Positions 9,791 to 21,514 of a stretch of DNA of 64,000 nucleotides are shown piece after piece. The first letter of the stretch is position 1; the number at the start of each line of letters is the position of its first letter. The stretch is from Meles meles. Lineage: Eukaryota > Chordata > Mammalia > Carnivora > Mustelidae. Under the pieces are notes generated by a model. It searched no databases, was not told the DNA's origin, and saw only the letters and a list, made by a program, of their open reading frames with translations. Both the position numbers and the translations under genes were made by a program. Where the stretch lies: positions 73,650,076 through 73,714,075 of the forward strand of contig NC_060081.1 of the NCBI RefSeq assembly GCF_922984935.1. The letters run 5' to 3'.

Positions 9791-10954
9791 ATGGGATTGC
9801 TAAATGCAGGTGAATAGAAAAATGATGGCTAACAGCTGTCAAAATGCAACAGAATGAAGTACTTAAATCTTTTTTTATCCATTAAAAGGGTAACAACTGT
9901 ACATATATCATGGCACAGACATTGTAATGATATTTGGGGGCTGGCAAATGAGGGGGTAATAAACAATATATGTTCTGATCAGAGCAGCAGAGGAAATAGA
10001 CCTGGTTGGGGGGTGGGGGAAGGCAGGGCTTCCCTGAAGCCTTATAATTACCTTAATGGTTGAACATTATCTAACAGGAGGAAAACAAAATTACATTTGC
10101 GTCCCAATCTTTGGGAGACCGGCTTTCCCCTTAGTTGGCATTTTGGAGGCATTGAACTATTCCCTGAAACACTTAACCAGGCTCGCTGCGTTCTGAAATT
10201 TACTGAATTTCACGTAGGCCAGGTTAATTACAGCACGTGGAATAACAATAGCTTACTGGTAAGATTCTCCAACTGGAAGGATCCGGGCCCAGCGAGAACT
10301 TTCTCTTGCGCATTTCCAACCTCAGTGCTCCTGCTGAGTTTCAGCTGTGAAGGTGGAGGAGCTCCCACGTACCTTCTCTCCCACGGAGCTCGGTTACTCC
10401 TGGAGGAGAAGACCCATGCGCTGGTCGTCTGGCTTCCAGTTCTTTGGCCACTCCCTCCCTAAGGTAAGTAATCGCCCTGATTCGCAGTTAATGTTTCCTC
10501 AAGGAACTCCTCTGGAAAAATCTTACTAATCCATCTAAAACATCCATACAGTATGTCTTATTTTTTATTACGTGAGAATCGACTTCCAGGAAGGTTTAAA
10601 ATACCTTGCATTTCCCCTGTAGAATCCTGGCTTGTTTGAAAATATGCCACATTGTGTCTTGTACACGCCTTCCCCTAAAACATTTTACTTAAATTTTCAG
10701 TGAACCATTTTTTGGTAAGCTTCAACATGAAAAGAAGAATGTTTTCCTTATTCTCAATATTTAAAAGGTCCTGCAAAGCAAATAGGGAAATGAACAAAAT
10801 ATATAGGATATCATCCATAACAGGGCCTCCAGACATTAATGAATTTTCCATTTCTCAAACACCTGCGGTGTGATAGGCCTCGTGCAGGGTGTTGAAGAAA
10901 TGCAGTGAATGAAAACAGGCTTTCAAGTAAGGAGCTTATGGAAAGGAGGACAGG
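9791..10954. other. Unique sequence containing a strong splice-donor match
   Basis: No repeat body recognised. AAG|GTAAGTA at 10461-10470 matches the U1-complementary 5' splice consensus almost perfectly and follows a 121-codon open frame (10097-10462) with no known domain. It could be the end of a non-coding RNA exon, or chance. Confidence 0.3.
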
Positions 10955-11200
10955 AAAAATATTTATTGAACAAATACTTTGTGCCGGGCTCTTGGCAAAT
11001 GTAATGAAATAGCAAACAGCTAGAAAATGCAAGGCAGTCTCATTGGTGTTCTTTTGATTTGTGTGCTCGTCATCACAGCTCTGGGAGGTAGGGTTATTTA
11101 TTAACATGTCCACTTTGCAGGTGGGGAAACTAAGGCAACAGAGTTTGAGTCATTGGGCAAAAGCTTAGACTTTCTACTGCAGAGCTACACAGCCTTTCCC
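10955..11200 (+). mobile_element. MIR-like SINE, diverged
   Basis: AATATTTATTGAACAAATAC near 10959, 'CTCTGGGAGGTAGGGTTATT' near 11081, 'TTTGCAGGTGGGGAAACTAA' near 11115 and an ACAGAGTTTGAGTCATTGGG stretch follow the MIR order. The middle is poorly preserved. Confidence 0.6.
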
Positions 11201-12317
11201 CATCCCGAAGCTTTCTCCTTTTATCCCTATGATGGTCCCATGTAGTTGGTGTCCCTACGGAACAAGTAGGAAAGGCTCACGAGCTCACAAGCGGCGAGGA
11301 TTTTTGCCCCGCCCCCGCCCCGTTACTTGAAGAGCTGGGGTCTGAACACAGGCACACCTGCCTTGACATTCCTGGCTAGTTTACATGTCATTTACAGAGG
11401 GCCCACGAAGCCGGCAAGGCTCTGCAGCTTCTAAGTTCAAAAAACAAAAGTCAGGACGTACAAGCCATCACACGCAGTCCAGGGAAAAGAATTTAATTTC
11501 AGGAAGCATGCCACCTCCCAGAAGGAACATTAACAAGGCTTTTGTACCCAGATCGTCCCTGGCCAGCGTCAGGTAGGACTCAAAAATGTAGCCGGCACCT
11601 TCCGGGACTGTCCATGGGGAAATCATCTTTGTGCCTGTTTGAACTGCCTCATACTGGTGGAAATCATTGCTGCTATCATCACAGGACTGTCGTATGGAAG
11701 TTTACTGTCACTGGCAATAAACATAGATGAAAGGGGGGGGATAAGAAAACAAAAGGGAAAAGTAGAAGCAAAAAATGCACCAGAGTGAAAAAATATCCAT
11801 AAACGAGTTGTTTTTTTGTCTCTCTAGTTGCTCTGATGTGCACAAAGGAAATAGATGGGATAAAATCACAGCTCAGGAACACCAACATAAATTCCCCCTT
11901 GCTTTGACAAGTACGTAATTTTCTTCAGAGATGCTCTTCACGTCTGGAGAGTTATGAGCCAATTTCATTCCCATCTGACAAATTTACAAAGAAACATTAG
12001 AGAAAAGGGATTAGGAAAGCGAGAAATCTTTATAGACTTTTTCCTCAGGCTGTATTTCCCTTCCGTCTTCTGGCTCTTCCTTGAGGACCGTGCATGAGTG
12101 ACTCACACAGTATGGCCCCCATCGCCTAGACACTTAGCGGAGACACTGAGTGTGCCATGTGCTTTCAATTAATGAATGGGATTTACATTATTGGGGAGCG
12201 GGAGGCAGGACTGGGGGGTGAGGAGAGAAGAGCGTTATTGACAAATATTTAGTTGAAGTCTCGAAAGTATCGTTCCAAGTGGTATTTGTAAAATTAGACT
12301 TTTTGCAAGAAATATGC
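11201..12317. other. Unique-looking non-coding sequence
   Basis: A short CCGCCCC-type GC box patch lies near 11307-11323 (CCCCGCCCCCGCCCCG), the only one in the area, with no TATA or initiator context that I can defend. The rest is unique sequence; no gene is supported. Confidence 0.4.
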
Positions 12318-12391
12318 GGGGGTGGGTGGAGAGAAAAAAGAAGGGGGAGGAGGTGGAGGAGGTGGGGGAGAGAGGGAGGGAAGGAGGAAAA
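12318..12391 (+). repeat. Purine-rich G-run tract
   Basis: About 74 bases are almost entirely A and G, interrupted by single T residues, with many GGG+ runs (GGGGGTGGGTGG, GGGGGAGGAGG, GGTGGGGGAG). It is capable in principle of G-quadruplex or triplex structures. Confidence 0.8.
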
Positions 12392-15260
12392 CTGATTGGT
12401 CTAAGGGGGTTATAATGGAGATACACATTCCAGGATGATAATAATAAAGGATTAATAAGAGCACAGTATACATTTTTTTCTTCCTCTGGAAAGATCATAG
12501 ATTCTAAGAAGAATGTGGAGTTTTTTGACCTTTAAAAAAAAAATCTTCATTGCCAAGTTCATTGCGCAGTGTTTAGAGTGACTGTTCAGTTCGCCCGGGA
12601 CCGTCCTGGTTTCTGGACTGAAATCTCACGTCGTGGGAATCCTTACGTCCTGGGCAAACTGGAAGTGTCCGTCACCCCACGGCGGATGACTATGGCTCCC
12701 ACGCAAATTATATGAGTTTTTGATCATTGTTAATTCTCTTAAGTTTTGCAACCTTGGATTGTTCACTTTTTGGCTTTATTAACTAGGGAAGCTGGAGCGC
12801 CTGCGTGTGTGCGCGCGCTCACACCCAGACACTTAAATACATAGATGTATGTATTTTGATCAGTTTGAGATTCTAGCAAGAATCTTCGATTAAGGTCACC
12901 GGGAGGGCTTAGAATTTTGATGGAAAAATCATAATAGTGCTTAGAAGTTCAGGAAATGTGTTCCTTTCCTGGAGTTGAGATTAAACATAATATAATACAG
13001 ATGCCGTGGGATACAGAGCCCAGATGACAAATGTTTTATAACAGGGACTTAGGGAATGGAGAAAAGTAAGAGATACATCGCTTCCAAGGCCTTCGTTGAG
13101 AGCCGCAAAGCACTCATAATGCTGTATGTATAATTTGGCAGGAGAAAGGTGAGCTATGTGTGTGTGTGTTATTATTGTGTATTTTTCACAGGGTCCATCT
13201 GGATTTACGGTGGCCTTGTTTATAACTCATTCGCCTTACAAGAGAGTGAAATGGAACCTCGTTTGTGTAACTAATTTCAGATTTCTGCTCTAAATTTGCC
13301 CATTGCAGCCACTATTCAGGTTTTTTGCATTAAAAAAAAAATTCTGTCTTTGGCAGCCCTCATTATTTTTCTTTTTCAAAGTCGCAAGAAAATCTCCATT
13401 GTTTACCTTCATAAGAAATGGTGATTCGTATTGGAATTACCATGATGTTCAAAGCCTTCAGAGCGGGAATAGAGATAAGCCTTTCTTTTGCCTGAAACAT
13501 CTACAGAGGTCTTGCATTTGGGGTTTACGTTCAGGATCCCAAATCCAAATGGGGAAGTGTAATTTGGATTTGCTCTCTCTTGAAACTCTTACAATAAAAC
13601 TCCCCCTTTGGTCTGCCTGCTGAACATGAAAAATGGTGCTTCTTTGAACTGCAAATGATTCTTTTTGCCCAAATTCAGGGAGAGAACAATGATAAGGGAT
13701 GTTCATATGTGTGTGTGTGTGTGTATAAAATGTCTTGGAACAGAGGAATATGAATGTCATGAGGTATCCGACCTGCCTGACCTCTGTGACACAGGCCCCA
13801 CAGTTGGGGTAAGGGGGACGGTTTGTCCTAATACAGCTGATGGAACATGCAGATGGCTTTGCTTAATAAGCGAGCTTAAGTACAGTGTTGCTGAGAGATG
13901 AGATTGATCGTGATGAGAGAAATAAAAATTTAAAATATCCCCTGGTGGGGAAAATTTTTCTTTTTATTTCTGCATTTGAATCTTTTAAATACTGTAACTT
14001 TGGGGGGAAAGTTATTGAGACATAAAAGGAAAATTTGAACGGCTTTGGAGTTTATGATAACCACAGTATAATACATTATCGTGAAAGCCTTTATAGTATG
14101 CAGTTACAAACTTCCAGGAAATCTATTAAAATGCAGCATTAATTAACATAAACTTTTTATAGTGTTACTAATATTCTGCAAACAACTAAGAGTTTAAAAG
14201 CCCTTTTTTACAGGCATTTCTTGCTGCCTGTACACCATGATGAGAGTGAATTATAGGAAATGCTAAAGGAAAGAAAGACATGAATTTTCACTGATTGTCC
14301 TGAATGGGACATTTACTTCAATATCAGCCTTGAATTTGCACAAGTGGAAAGACAAAATTTGCCAGGGTGCTTAGCATTCTCTATGCTTACTCAACTGACC
14401 ATGAGCAAAACACTGATGTTTCAATGCCCGTTCTCCCAAACGATGATCAGTAACTTCTTTAAAATACCTTTAGACGTCAAAGCAGCTCTTTGGATTCTGT
14501 GCGCCCGAGTGTGGCTGTGTCTTCTTGGCCCAGGTTTGCCATGTCACTGTCTTACCGTGCTACGGACTCCATTTAGACACTCAGGGATGGGTCAAGCCAT
14601 CGCAGACACTGAAGCAATATTTTTATTTTTTGATCTGGTTCTGGGTTGCACTGGCAAATCTCCCAAACCCGAGTCGTGACCTTTCTTCCAGGGATGTTTT
14701 TCATTTCTGTTTTGAATCCCAAAGAGGAGGAGGCATTTCAATATCTATGCCCAAAGGGCAACACTGTCTCCATGCAGGAGTGGAATGAGGATGAGCCGAC
14801 CCAGAATTATCCGGCTGTAATTGCTTCCCCACCACCCAAGCTTTGTTGTGTCTGCTCAGACACGAATCCTGCTGGGGTCCTTAGCGTTCCTCCACGCCAC
14901 GGGCTGTCCTCTGTGAATACCAGCGCTGTGATTCTGGCCAGAGGCTCCTTATTTTCCTAGGTCTTCGGTGTCATCGGGATAAGACTGATGATCTTTCTAT
15001 TTGAGTACCTTTTTCAAACTACACTCTCGCTTTCCTCTTTGAAAAAAAACATTTTTTTTTTCCAGGTCTCTTCCTTTGGGTTGTAGCATCCTTCAAAAGT
15101 CTCTTGCCATTCTGCTTTTCCCTCTTCCTTCCTCGCTCGATTCTAAATCTGTAAGGGACCGAGATTCTACCAGACGGAACATAAAAACACATAACCGTGC
15201 ATATACGTTGTTCTCCATGTGTGTTTCTGCCATGATGTCTTTTGCTTATCTACGCAAGAG
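12392..15260. other. Unique AT-rich block, candidate regulatory DNA
   Basis: Nearly 2.9 kb without a recognisable transposon, which is unusual in a window this rich in repeats. Homeodomain-type cores such as GCATTAATTAACATAA (14137-14152) occur. Small (GT)n runs sit at 13156-13170 and 13706-13726. Open frames of 100-124 codons lack domains. Low repeat content is compatible with constraint but does not show it. Confidence 0.3.
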
Positions 15261-15560
15261 ACATTTATTATGTGTGTCCGACGTGCCAGCTATTGTGGAT
15301 GTGCAGGCGGTCATGACTGATGAGTGCTCTCCTCCTGGAGCTTGTCTTCTCCTGGGGACAGCCACACAGAGGGCAAGCAAACGAATCAATAACAAAGTGT
15401 TAAGTCCATCAAGGAAAAACACCGATGATGTAACTGAATGTGGCTGGTAGGGTGCTTGAGGCAGGGTGGCGAGGGACATCTTCTGCAGAGAGGCCCCGTC
15501 AGAACCACAATGTGAGGAATGAGAAGCTTGTGATGCCCAGAGCTGGGACCAACGTTCCTG
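15261..15560 (-). mobile_element. L2 LINE fragment, antisense, diverged
   Basis: The pattern ACATTTATTATGTGTG-CCAGCTATTGTGGATGTGCAG-CTCCTGGAGCTTGTCTTC-GGCAAGCAAACGAATCAATA follows the antisense L2 3' end (size statement, 'amount ... gene-poor' tail wording and element order). Identity is low. Confidence 0.5.
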
Positions 15561-15739
15561 GCAAATGGAGCAGCAGGTGCCGCAGTCTCGTGGGAGCTCT
15601 CTTGGTATGTTTCAGTAAGAGTGCTCAGGCCTGTGTGGCTGGATCAGGGTGAACCAGGATGTTGGGAAGGTGGGAGGTAAGCAGTGTCTATGGTAAGAAC
15701 AGCTACCCCATCAGTGTGGGCATGTAAAATGCATTGCCT

Positions 15740-15885
15740 CTATACCTTGTCGGGAGAAGATCATTATCACATTTAACAGGGCATTAACGAACTGGAAGTT
15801 CAGAGAGGTAAGGTGACCTGCCCAGGGTCACACAGCTCCTAAGGGTCAGAGCTGGAGTTCACACGTCCAACTGTCTGATTCCAAT
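15740..15885 (+). mobile_element. MIR SINE, 3' half
   Basis: 'GTTCAGAGAGGTAAGGTGAC', 'CTGCCCAGGGTCACACAGCT' (15818-15837) and 'GGGTCAGAGCTGGAGTTCAC' are classic MIR core and tail wording. Confidence 0.8.
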
Positions 15886-15887
15886 AT

Positions 15888-16930
15888 TTGTTCAAAAAAT
15901 ATCTGTTGAGTACTTAACTATGTGCCTGGCACTTTGCAGGAGTTGAGGATAAAGGAGTGGACAGAATAAAATTCTTATCCTCCTGGGGCTCACTTCCAGG
16001 AGAGACAACCGGAGTAAGAACTGACCGTATAGTCTGTCAGATTGTGGGACGTGCTGTGTAGAAAGATGCGCCGGGGTAAAGATAGGAGGGGAAGCCACGG
16101 GACTGGCGTTGCTCTGTTACATAGGATTTTTAGAAAAGGCCTCAGGGAGAAGGGGGTTCCCTGAGTCTAGAGATGAAGGACGTGAGAACAAGACTTTGGG
16201 CTCTCCCTGAAGATCAATCCAGGCAGAACCAGCAGCAAGCGGGCACGTGCGTGGCCTTTTGGAGGAAAAGCAAGGTTATCAGTACGCCGGATTCCGAGCA
16301 AGAACAGGAAACCTGGTGGCTATTATGAGAACTTAGGCTTTTCCTCTGAGCAAGGTGGGAGACATTGGAAAGTGCTGAACAGGGGCGCCTGGGTGGTTCA
16401 GTGTGTTAGGCATCTGCCTTCAGCTCAGGTCATGGTTCCAGGGTCCTGGGATCGAGCCCCCTGCGTCGGGCTCTCCGCTCCGATGGGAGTCTACTTCTCT
16501 CTCGCTCTCCGCCCATCTTCCCCACTCATGTCCTCTCACTAGCTCACTCTCTCAAGTAAATAAATAAAATCTAAAAAAAAAAATTAAAAATAAGGTGCTG
16601 AAGAAGAGGAGGGCATGATAGGAATTTGGTTTTAATATGGCTTGTCTGAAAATTGGGTAAATCGTAGACCGTTGAGGGGATGGGGCAAAAGTAGTAGATC
16701 AGGCCGGGTGTCATGGTGGCTGGGAGGAGGGTTGTGGCTGGGGCTATGGTGAGAAGGGGCAGATGTGGGATATTTTTCAAAGTAGAGCCAACAGAATTTG
16801 CTGTTGGTTGGGCTGTGAAGTGTGAGAGAAAGAGACGTTAAGGATGGCCACACCGTTCTGAACAACGAGAAGGGCGGAGTTACCATTTATTGAAAGGGAC
16901 AAAAATGACTGGGGAGGGGCATAGTTAGTG
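15888..16930 (-). mobile_element. L2 LINE, antisense, split by a SINE
   Basis: It starts TTGTTCAAAAAATATCTGTTG and CTATGTGCCTGGCACTTTG, the reverse complement of an L2 3' end. It then follows the L2 order through 'AAAAGGCCTCAGGGAGAAGG', 'GATCAATCCAGGCAGAACCA', and, beyond the SINE, 'GGGCATGATAGGAATTTGGT' and 'AAAGTAGAGCCAACAGAATT' (16777 on). The strand is set by the 3' end lying at the low coordinate. No intact reverse-transcriptase frame remains. Confidence 0.7.
16383..16590 (+). mobile_element. CAN SINE inserted in L2
   Basis: Head GGGCGCCTGGGTGGTTCAG, middle 'GGGTCCTGGGATCGAGCCCC', tail AATAAATAAAATCTAAAAA. AAAGTGCTGAA (16369-16379) and AAGGTGCTGAA (16592-16602) form an 11 bp target duplication with one mismatch. 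L2 sequence resumes on the far side. Confidence 0.9.
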
Positions 16931-19479
16931 GGAAAAAGGTAGAGAGTTTGCTTTTCATCCTCCCATTTTATTCCACTTCTTCATTTATATTGTCATGGAT
17001 ACCTCTAATTTTTGCTAAGCACGTCAACTGATGAGCGAACATTATTTGAGCAGAGGAGTGTCCACATTTTTCCTCTTTCTTAAAAAAAAAAGTGGGGCTT
17101 AAGACAAATGGGGGGGATTGGGGCCTGTGGCCAAACCCAAGAGTGCACATTCCCAAGTGATAAAATTAAAAATATTTAAAAAATTTAAAAAATATTAAAA
17201 AATTAAGAAATATTAAAAAATATTTAAAAGGGCAAATACAACCATTTCAAGGTCAGATTCTCCCCCAAACCTACTAGTTTGGGAATCTGGTACTAAAGCT
17301 TGGAAGATTTGGGCATATCAGAAGGAAGTTTTATTTTGTTTTGCTAAGGAAATGTATCTGTAGTGTATCAGATCTCTCTCCTACCCTCCTTTACCAGGTA
17401 GTTCATTGGTGGGAAAAAAAAGAACAGACAACCATTTGAAACTGGGGCAGAACTAGCTGGAAAAAATACCTTAATTTCTTTGCCAGACATGGATCTTGAG
17501 ATCTTGTCTCTTACTCTGTTCATGGACTCGTGTCTTCATGCAGAAAACCGTTTGTGACTTCTGGAAAGCAGCCTGGGCACAACCTTCATATTGTTTAGGT
17601 TATAGTACAGGGAGAACAAGGAAGAAATGGAGAGACATTTATGCAAACTCCAGAGTGGGTTCTGCCTGTGTCTAGGGAGTGCTTGTTGGACTGTCTCCAA
17701 GCCAAGACTTGAAGCCCAGGCTTCTCCCTGGAGGGTGATTCCTTGATATCACCCATGGCATCCAATGCCAAGGTTATGAAATCTGCCCAGCAGAGCATTC
17801 CTGAAGGCCTTGCATGGTGAGTCAGTCTCTCATGAGGACTCAAGGAGCTTCTGCTCTCTGGGTGGGACCCACCTCCTAAGGGTTTGGTGGGGCCGGCCAG
17901 CCAAAAGAGAACTGAGAACAACCAGGACATAAGTCAAAGTGCATGGCCCCCAGTAAATTCAGCTTGCAGATATATTTAATTGACCTGCATAGCAATTATA
18001 GAATTATACATATTTACAAAATTACCTGTGCGTCAATATTTAAAAAGTAGAAAATGTGACGTGAAGATTAGAATTTCTGCTTCTGGAATTTGCACGCGTG
18101 GTCCATACAGGGCCACGTCTGGCTGGCCAAGGTTGGGAGAGAAACATCTACCCATTTGATGAAGAGCATGCTCTCTCTAGCTCATCTCTGCCCCTACCCA
18201 GCCGGCTCCACTCCATTGTTTCACCTGCCCGGGCTCTTCTGGACAGTTGGGAGAGGACCCTGACCTATATATTTATGTGTGGTCTTGGTGGCTATAACAT
18301 GCATAGCTCTAAATGCCTCTGATATCATCTTTAATTTAAAGAGCAGCCTGCCCTTTAGATAATCAACTTCGGCTTTTTAAAACCAGAATTGTTAATTATC
18401 CTGGCAGCATTTTCTTTGTTTTAGACCCGATAAAGTCACTGTTAAGGGATGTGATTATTTGGTGAGTGAATCTAATAGGTACCCTTAACCCCCCCTCCCC
18501 CCGCCTTTTTCTTTCCTTCTTTCTTCTGCACTATTTTCTCTTTACTCACACCTTCCCTGCCAACCAGCCCAACACACAAGAAGAAACCCTTCAGGTATTT
18601 AAAGGAGCTGGAAAATATTCCAGGAAATGCTGAAAGTTTGCCACGTTGTCAGAGGATAAAAGCACAGTGTTCAATCCAAAGGCTTTGTGTAGTTTTCCCC
18701 TTTTCTTCCCTCAATGCAAGTTCCAAGTTAAATTTTTGGATGCTTATCTTCTCTACATTTTAATGAGAAGCTTTTGCTAAGGATTTTTTTTTTTTTAAAC
18801 AAAGGCACAAAAGTTTAAACCCTTTGCACAGGAGCAGTGTGTATTGAAGTGACATGCTGTTTTTATATTTTAAAAAACACCAGTGCTCAAGTAATCAGCA
18901 GGAGAGGGGATATTGGACGAGTAAATATGGAATATTATGCTCACAGGCAATAATTGTGCCTATTAGATATGCAAACCATGCATCCTTCTATGGATTTTTT
19001 TCTATCGCATCATTTCATACGGGTAAGTTTGTAAGACTGGGTCTCTAGTAAACTTTTACGAGTTAGATCATTTTTTCCGGGGTTTTTTTCTGTAATTACC
19101 AAGATGCTTATTGTAATTTCTGATTGATCTTCAATCAACACTGCCCCGTAACACTTTATCTTGACAATTCTCTGCCTTTAGGTTTTAGTTCTGTGGTGAA
19201 TGATTTATCTGTAAACCTCCAGCATACTCTGGAGTGCTATGATCAGAGAGATCTGTTTGTGAAGCGAGGAATGTTTCTAAAAGCAAATAATATTGAGGTT
19301 GTTTCTGCATTTAGGAAAGTTAGCCACATTGACCCTGGTGGGAGGGACCTGCCTTCACAGCAGTTCTATGTATAGTTGAATCTTAACTTTCCAGTTTATT
19401 TCACATCTCTCTTCCCACTGGGCTGTCATTTCGCTTAGAGCAGGAATCACGACTTTGGGTGGTTTTCTTTTTTTTTTTT
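16931..19479. other. Unique-looking sequence with an AT-only patch
   Basis: 17160-17229 is almost pure A and T (repeated AAAATATT/AAAAATTT words). 18330-18480 and 18600-19080 are repeat-free and AT-rich with TTTAATTTAAAG and GTTAATTATC words that suit homeodomain binding, but no gene is supported. Confidence 0.35.
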
Positions 19480-19609
19480 CCTTTAAACATTTTTTTTTAA
19501 AACTGTGGTAAAATATCCATAACATAAAATTTATCATGTCGACCATTTTTAAGTGTGTAGTGCGTGGTGTTAAGCACATTCACATTGTACAAGCATCACC
19601 TGCAGAGTG

Positions 19610-20514
19610 GTTTTTTTCTTTTTTTAAAGATTTATTTATTTGTTTGAGAGAGGGCACAAGTGGGAGGGGCTGAGGGAGAAGGAGAGAATCTTTTAAAAAA
19701 TTTTTAAAATTTAAAATCAATTAATTAACATATATTATTTGTTTCAGCGGTACAGGTCTGTGGTTCATTAGTCCCATATAATACCCAGTGCTCATTACAA
19801 CACATACTCTCCTCAATGTCCATCACCCAGTTACCCCATCCCTCCATCCCTTTCCCCTTCAGAATCCCCAGTTTGTTTCCTATGATTAAGAGTCTCTTAT
19901 GGTTTGTCTCCCTCTCTGGTTTCATCTTTTTTCATTTTTCCTTCTCTTCCCTTGTGATCCTCTACCTTGTTTCTTAAATTCCACATATCCATGAGATCAT
20001 ATGATGATTGTATTTCTTTGATTGACTTATTTCGCTTAGCACAATGCCCTGTAGTTCCATTTATGTCATTGCAAATGGCATGATCTCATTTTTGACGGCT
20101 GCATAATATTCCATTGTACGTATGCACCACTTCTTCTTTATCCATTCATCTGTCGATGGACACCCGGGCTCTTTCCATAATTTGGCTATTGTGGACATTG
20201 CTGCTATAAACATTGGGGTGCATGTGCCCTTTCGGATCATTACATTTGTATCTTTGTTGTAAATACCCAGTAGCGCAATTGCTGGGCTGTAGGGTAGCTC
20301 CATTTTCAACTTTTTGAGGAACCTCCATACTGTTTTCCAGAGCGGCTGTACCAACTTGCATCCCCACCAACAGTGTAGGAGGGTTTCCCTGGGAAAGAGA
20401 GAATCTTAAGCAGATTCCCCGCTGAGTGTGGAGCCTGCCATGAGGCTCGATCTTGTGACCCCCAAATCCCACCAAGAGTCCAGTGTGCAACCGTCTGTGC
20501 CACCCAGGCACCCC
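19610..20514 (-). mobile_element. CAN SINE, antisense, middle layer of a nest
   Basis: Tail end at 19610-19692 (T-run, AAAGATTTATTTATTTG), head end at 20408-20514 (finishing GCCACCCAGGCACCCC). The SINE target duplication GCAGAGTG lies at 19602-19609 and 20515-20522. The body is interrupted by the L1 at 19693-20396. Confidence 0.88.
19693..20396 (-). mobile_element. 5'-truncated L1, antisense, inner layer of a nest
   Basis: On the minus strand this gives the C-terminal part of L1 ORF2 (residues such as WRFLKKLKMELPY, LLGIYNKDT, TCTPMFIAA, CPSTDEWIKK, MEYYAAVKNEIM) followed by a 3' UTR ending in an A-rich tail (TTTTAAAAAA antisense at 19691). GAGAGAATCTT at 19682-19692 recurs at 20397-20407, an 11 bp target duplication. 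Only about 700 bp remain and the frame is broken, so it is dead. It is the youngest layer. Confidence 0.92.
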
Positions 20515-20770
20515 GCAGAGTGTTTTCATCTCCTCAAACTGAGCCTCTGCCCCCATGAAACAGTAGTTCCCATTCCCTCGTCCCCCCAATCCCTGGCAAC
20601 CACGCTTCTATTCCCTGTCCTGTGCATATGGCTGCTCTAGCCACCACGTTAAGAGTGAATCACCGGCTACTTGTCCTTTTGCCATTGGCTTATTTCACTT
20701 AGCATATGCCTTCTGGGGCCATCCATGGGGCAGCCTGTGTCAGAATATGCCTGTTTTTATAACCACATAC

Positions 20771-21471
20771 CTAGAATCTAGCTCAGTGCTTGGTTCCTGA
20801 TGGGTCACTGCAGACAACAATACATATTTGTTGAATGAATGCATGAAACAAGGAATGAATGGGTCAGTCACCCTAGATGCCTCTCCCTGGCCTCAGGACC
20901 AGACTCTGGTAGGTTCTCAACAGCTCTTCGAGGTATAAAAGAGTGACCTGTCTTCCTGTCTGCCCAGGCTGATCCCAAAGAACAATTGAGGTACTTTTTG
21001 GAATATGAAAAATTGACATTTTCCCTTGCATGTGTTGCTTAAATCCCACATACAAAACACAACTCTGTGGCATATTTTCTTGGGCTTGTAATTTAGGTTG
21101 CTTTGTGCTTGCTGCTAATTAACCAGTTGGTGATGCCCTGTCTTTTCATCTGCCTCTGAGCTTGTCAGGAGTCACTGACAAGCCCGGCGAAACTGGGGGG
21201 CACTCCGATAATTAAGGTTTGGAGGGCTTCTTACCGACCCCATCATGTACCAATCGCTTTCTCTGCTTCGACTGATGGGTAGCTGACATATGACAAAACA
21301 GTGGCCTTGTCTCATATACACAGCAGCAGGACACTTTCCCACCTTTTAATGGCTGAGCGAATTTCATCCCAGGCAACTCTGACAAAATGAAAGTGTATTG
21401 TCAAAGTTGTTTGTGAAGATGACTGTGTTTAGAAAGAAGAAAAGTCTTGATACATTCGGAATTCTCTTTCT
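20771..21471. other. Unique sequence after a short L2/MIR-type 3' end
   Basis: 20770-20850 carries 'CTAGCTCAGTGCTTGGTTCC' and 'ACATATTTGTTGAATGAATG', the typical terminal words of L2 or MIR. The remainder is repeat-free with no gene signal. Confidence 0.45.
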
Positions 21472-21514
21472 CACACACACGCGTGCGCACACACACACAC
21501 ACACACACACACAC
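21472..21514 (+). repeat. (CA)n microsatellite with GCGTGCGC core
   Basis: Alternating CA is interrupted once by GCGTGCGC (21481-21488). The whole 43 bases alternate pyrimidine-purine, the best Z-DNA-prone arrangement in the window. Confidence 0.95.

Larger units (their letters stand above)
19480..20770 (-). mobile_element. L1M LINE 3' region, antisense, outer layer of a nest
   Basis: The left part (19480-19601) has 'AAACTGTGGTAAAATATCCA' and 'AACATAAAATTTATCATGTC'. The right part (from 20515) continues with 'TCCCTGGCAACCACGCTTCT' and 'GGCTTATTTCACTTAGCATA'. These are consecutive parts of one old L1M 3' region, separated only by the SINE and L1 inserted between them. Confidence 0.75.

Noticed and set aside
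10097..10462. 121-codon frame ending at a strong splice donor
   Set aside because: No acceptor-like polypyrimidine AG defines the start and no domain is visible; kept only as a donor-site observation.
11300..11325. CCCCGCCCC boxes as a promoter
   Set aside because: Two GC boxes alone, without CpG density, initiator or downstream exon, are not enough.
20061..20589. Minus-strand open frames of 97 and 147 codons
   Set aside because: They are translations of the L1 ORF2 C-terminus running into SINE sequence, not a host gene.
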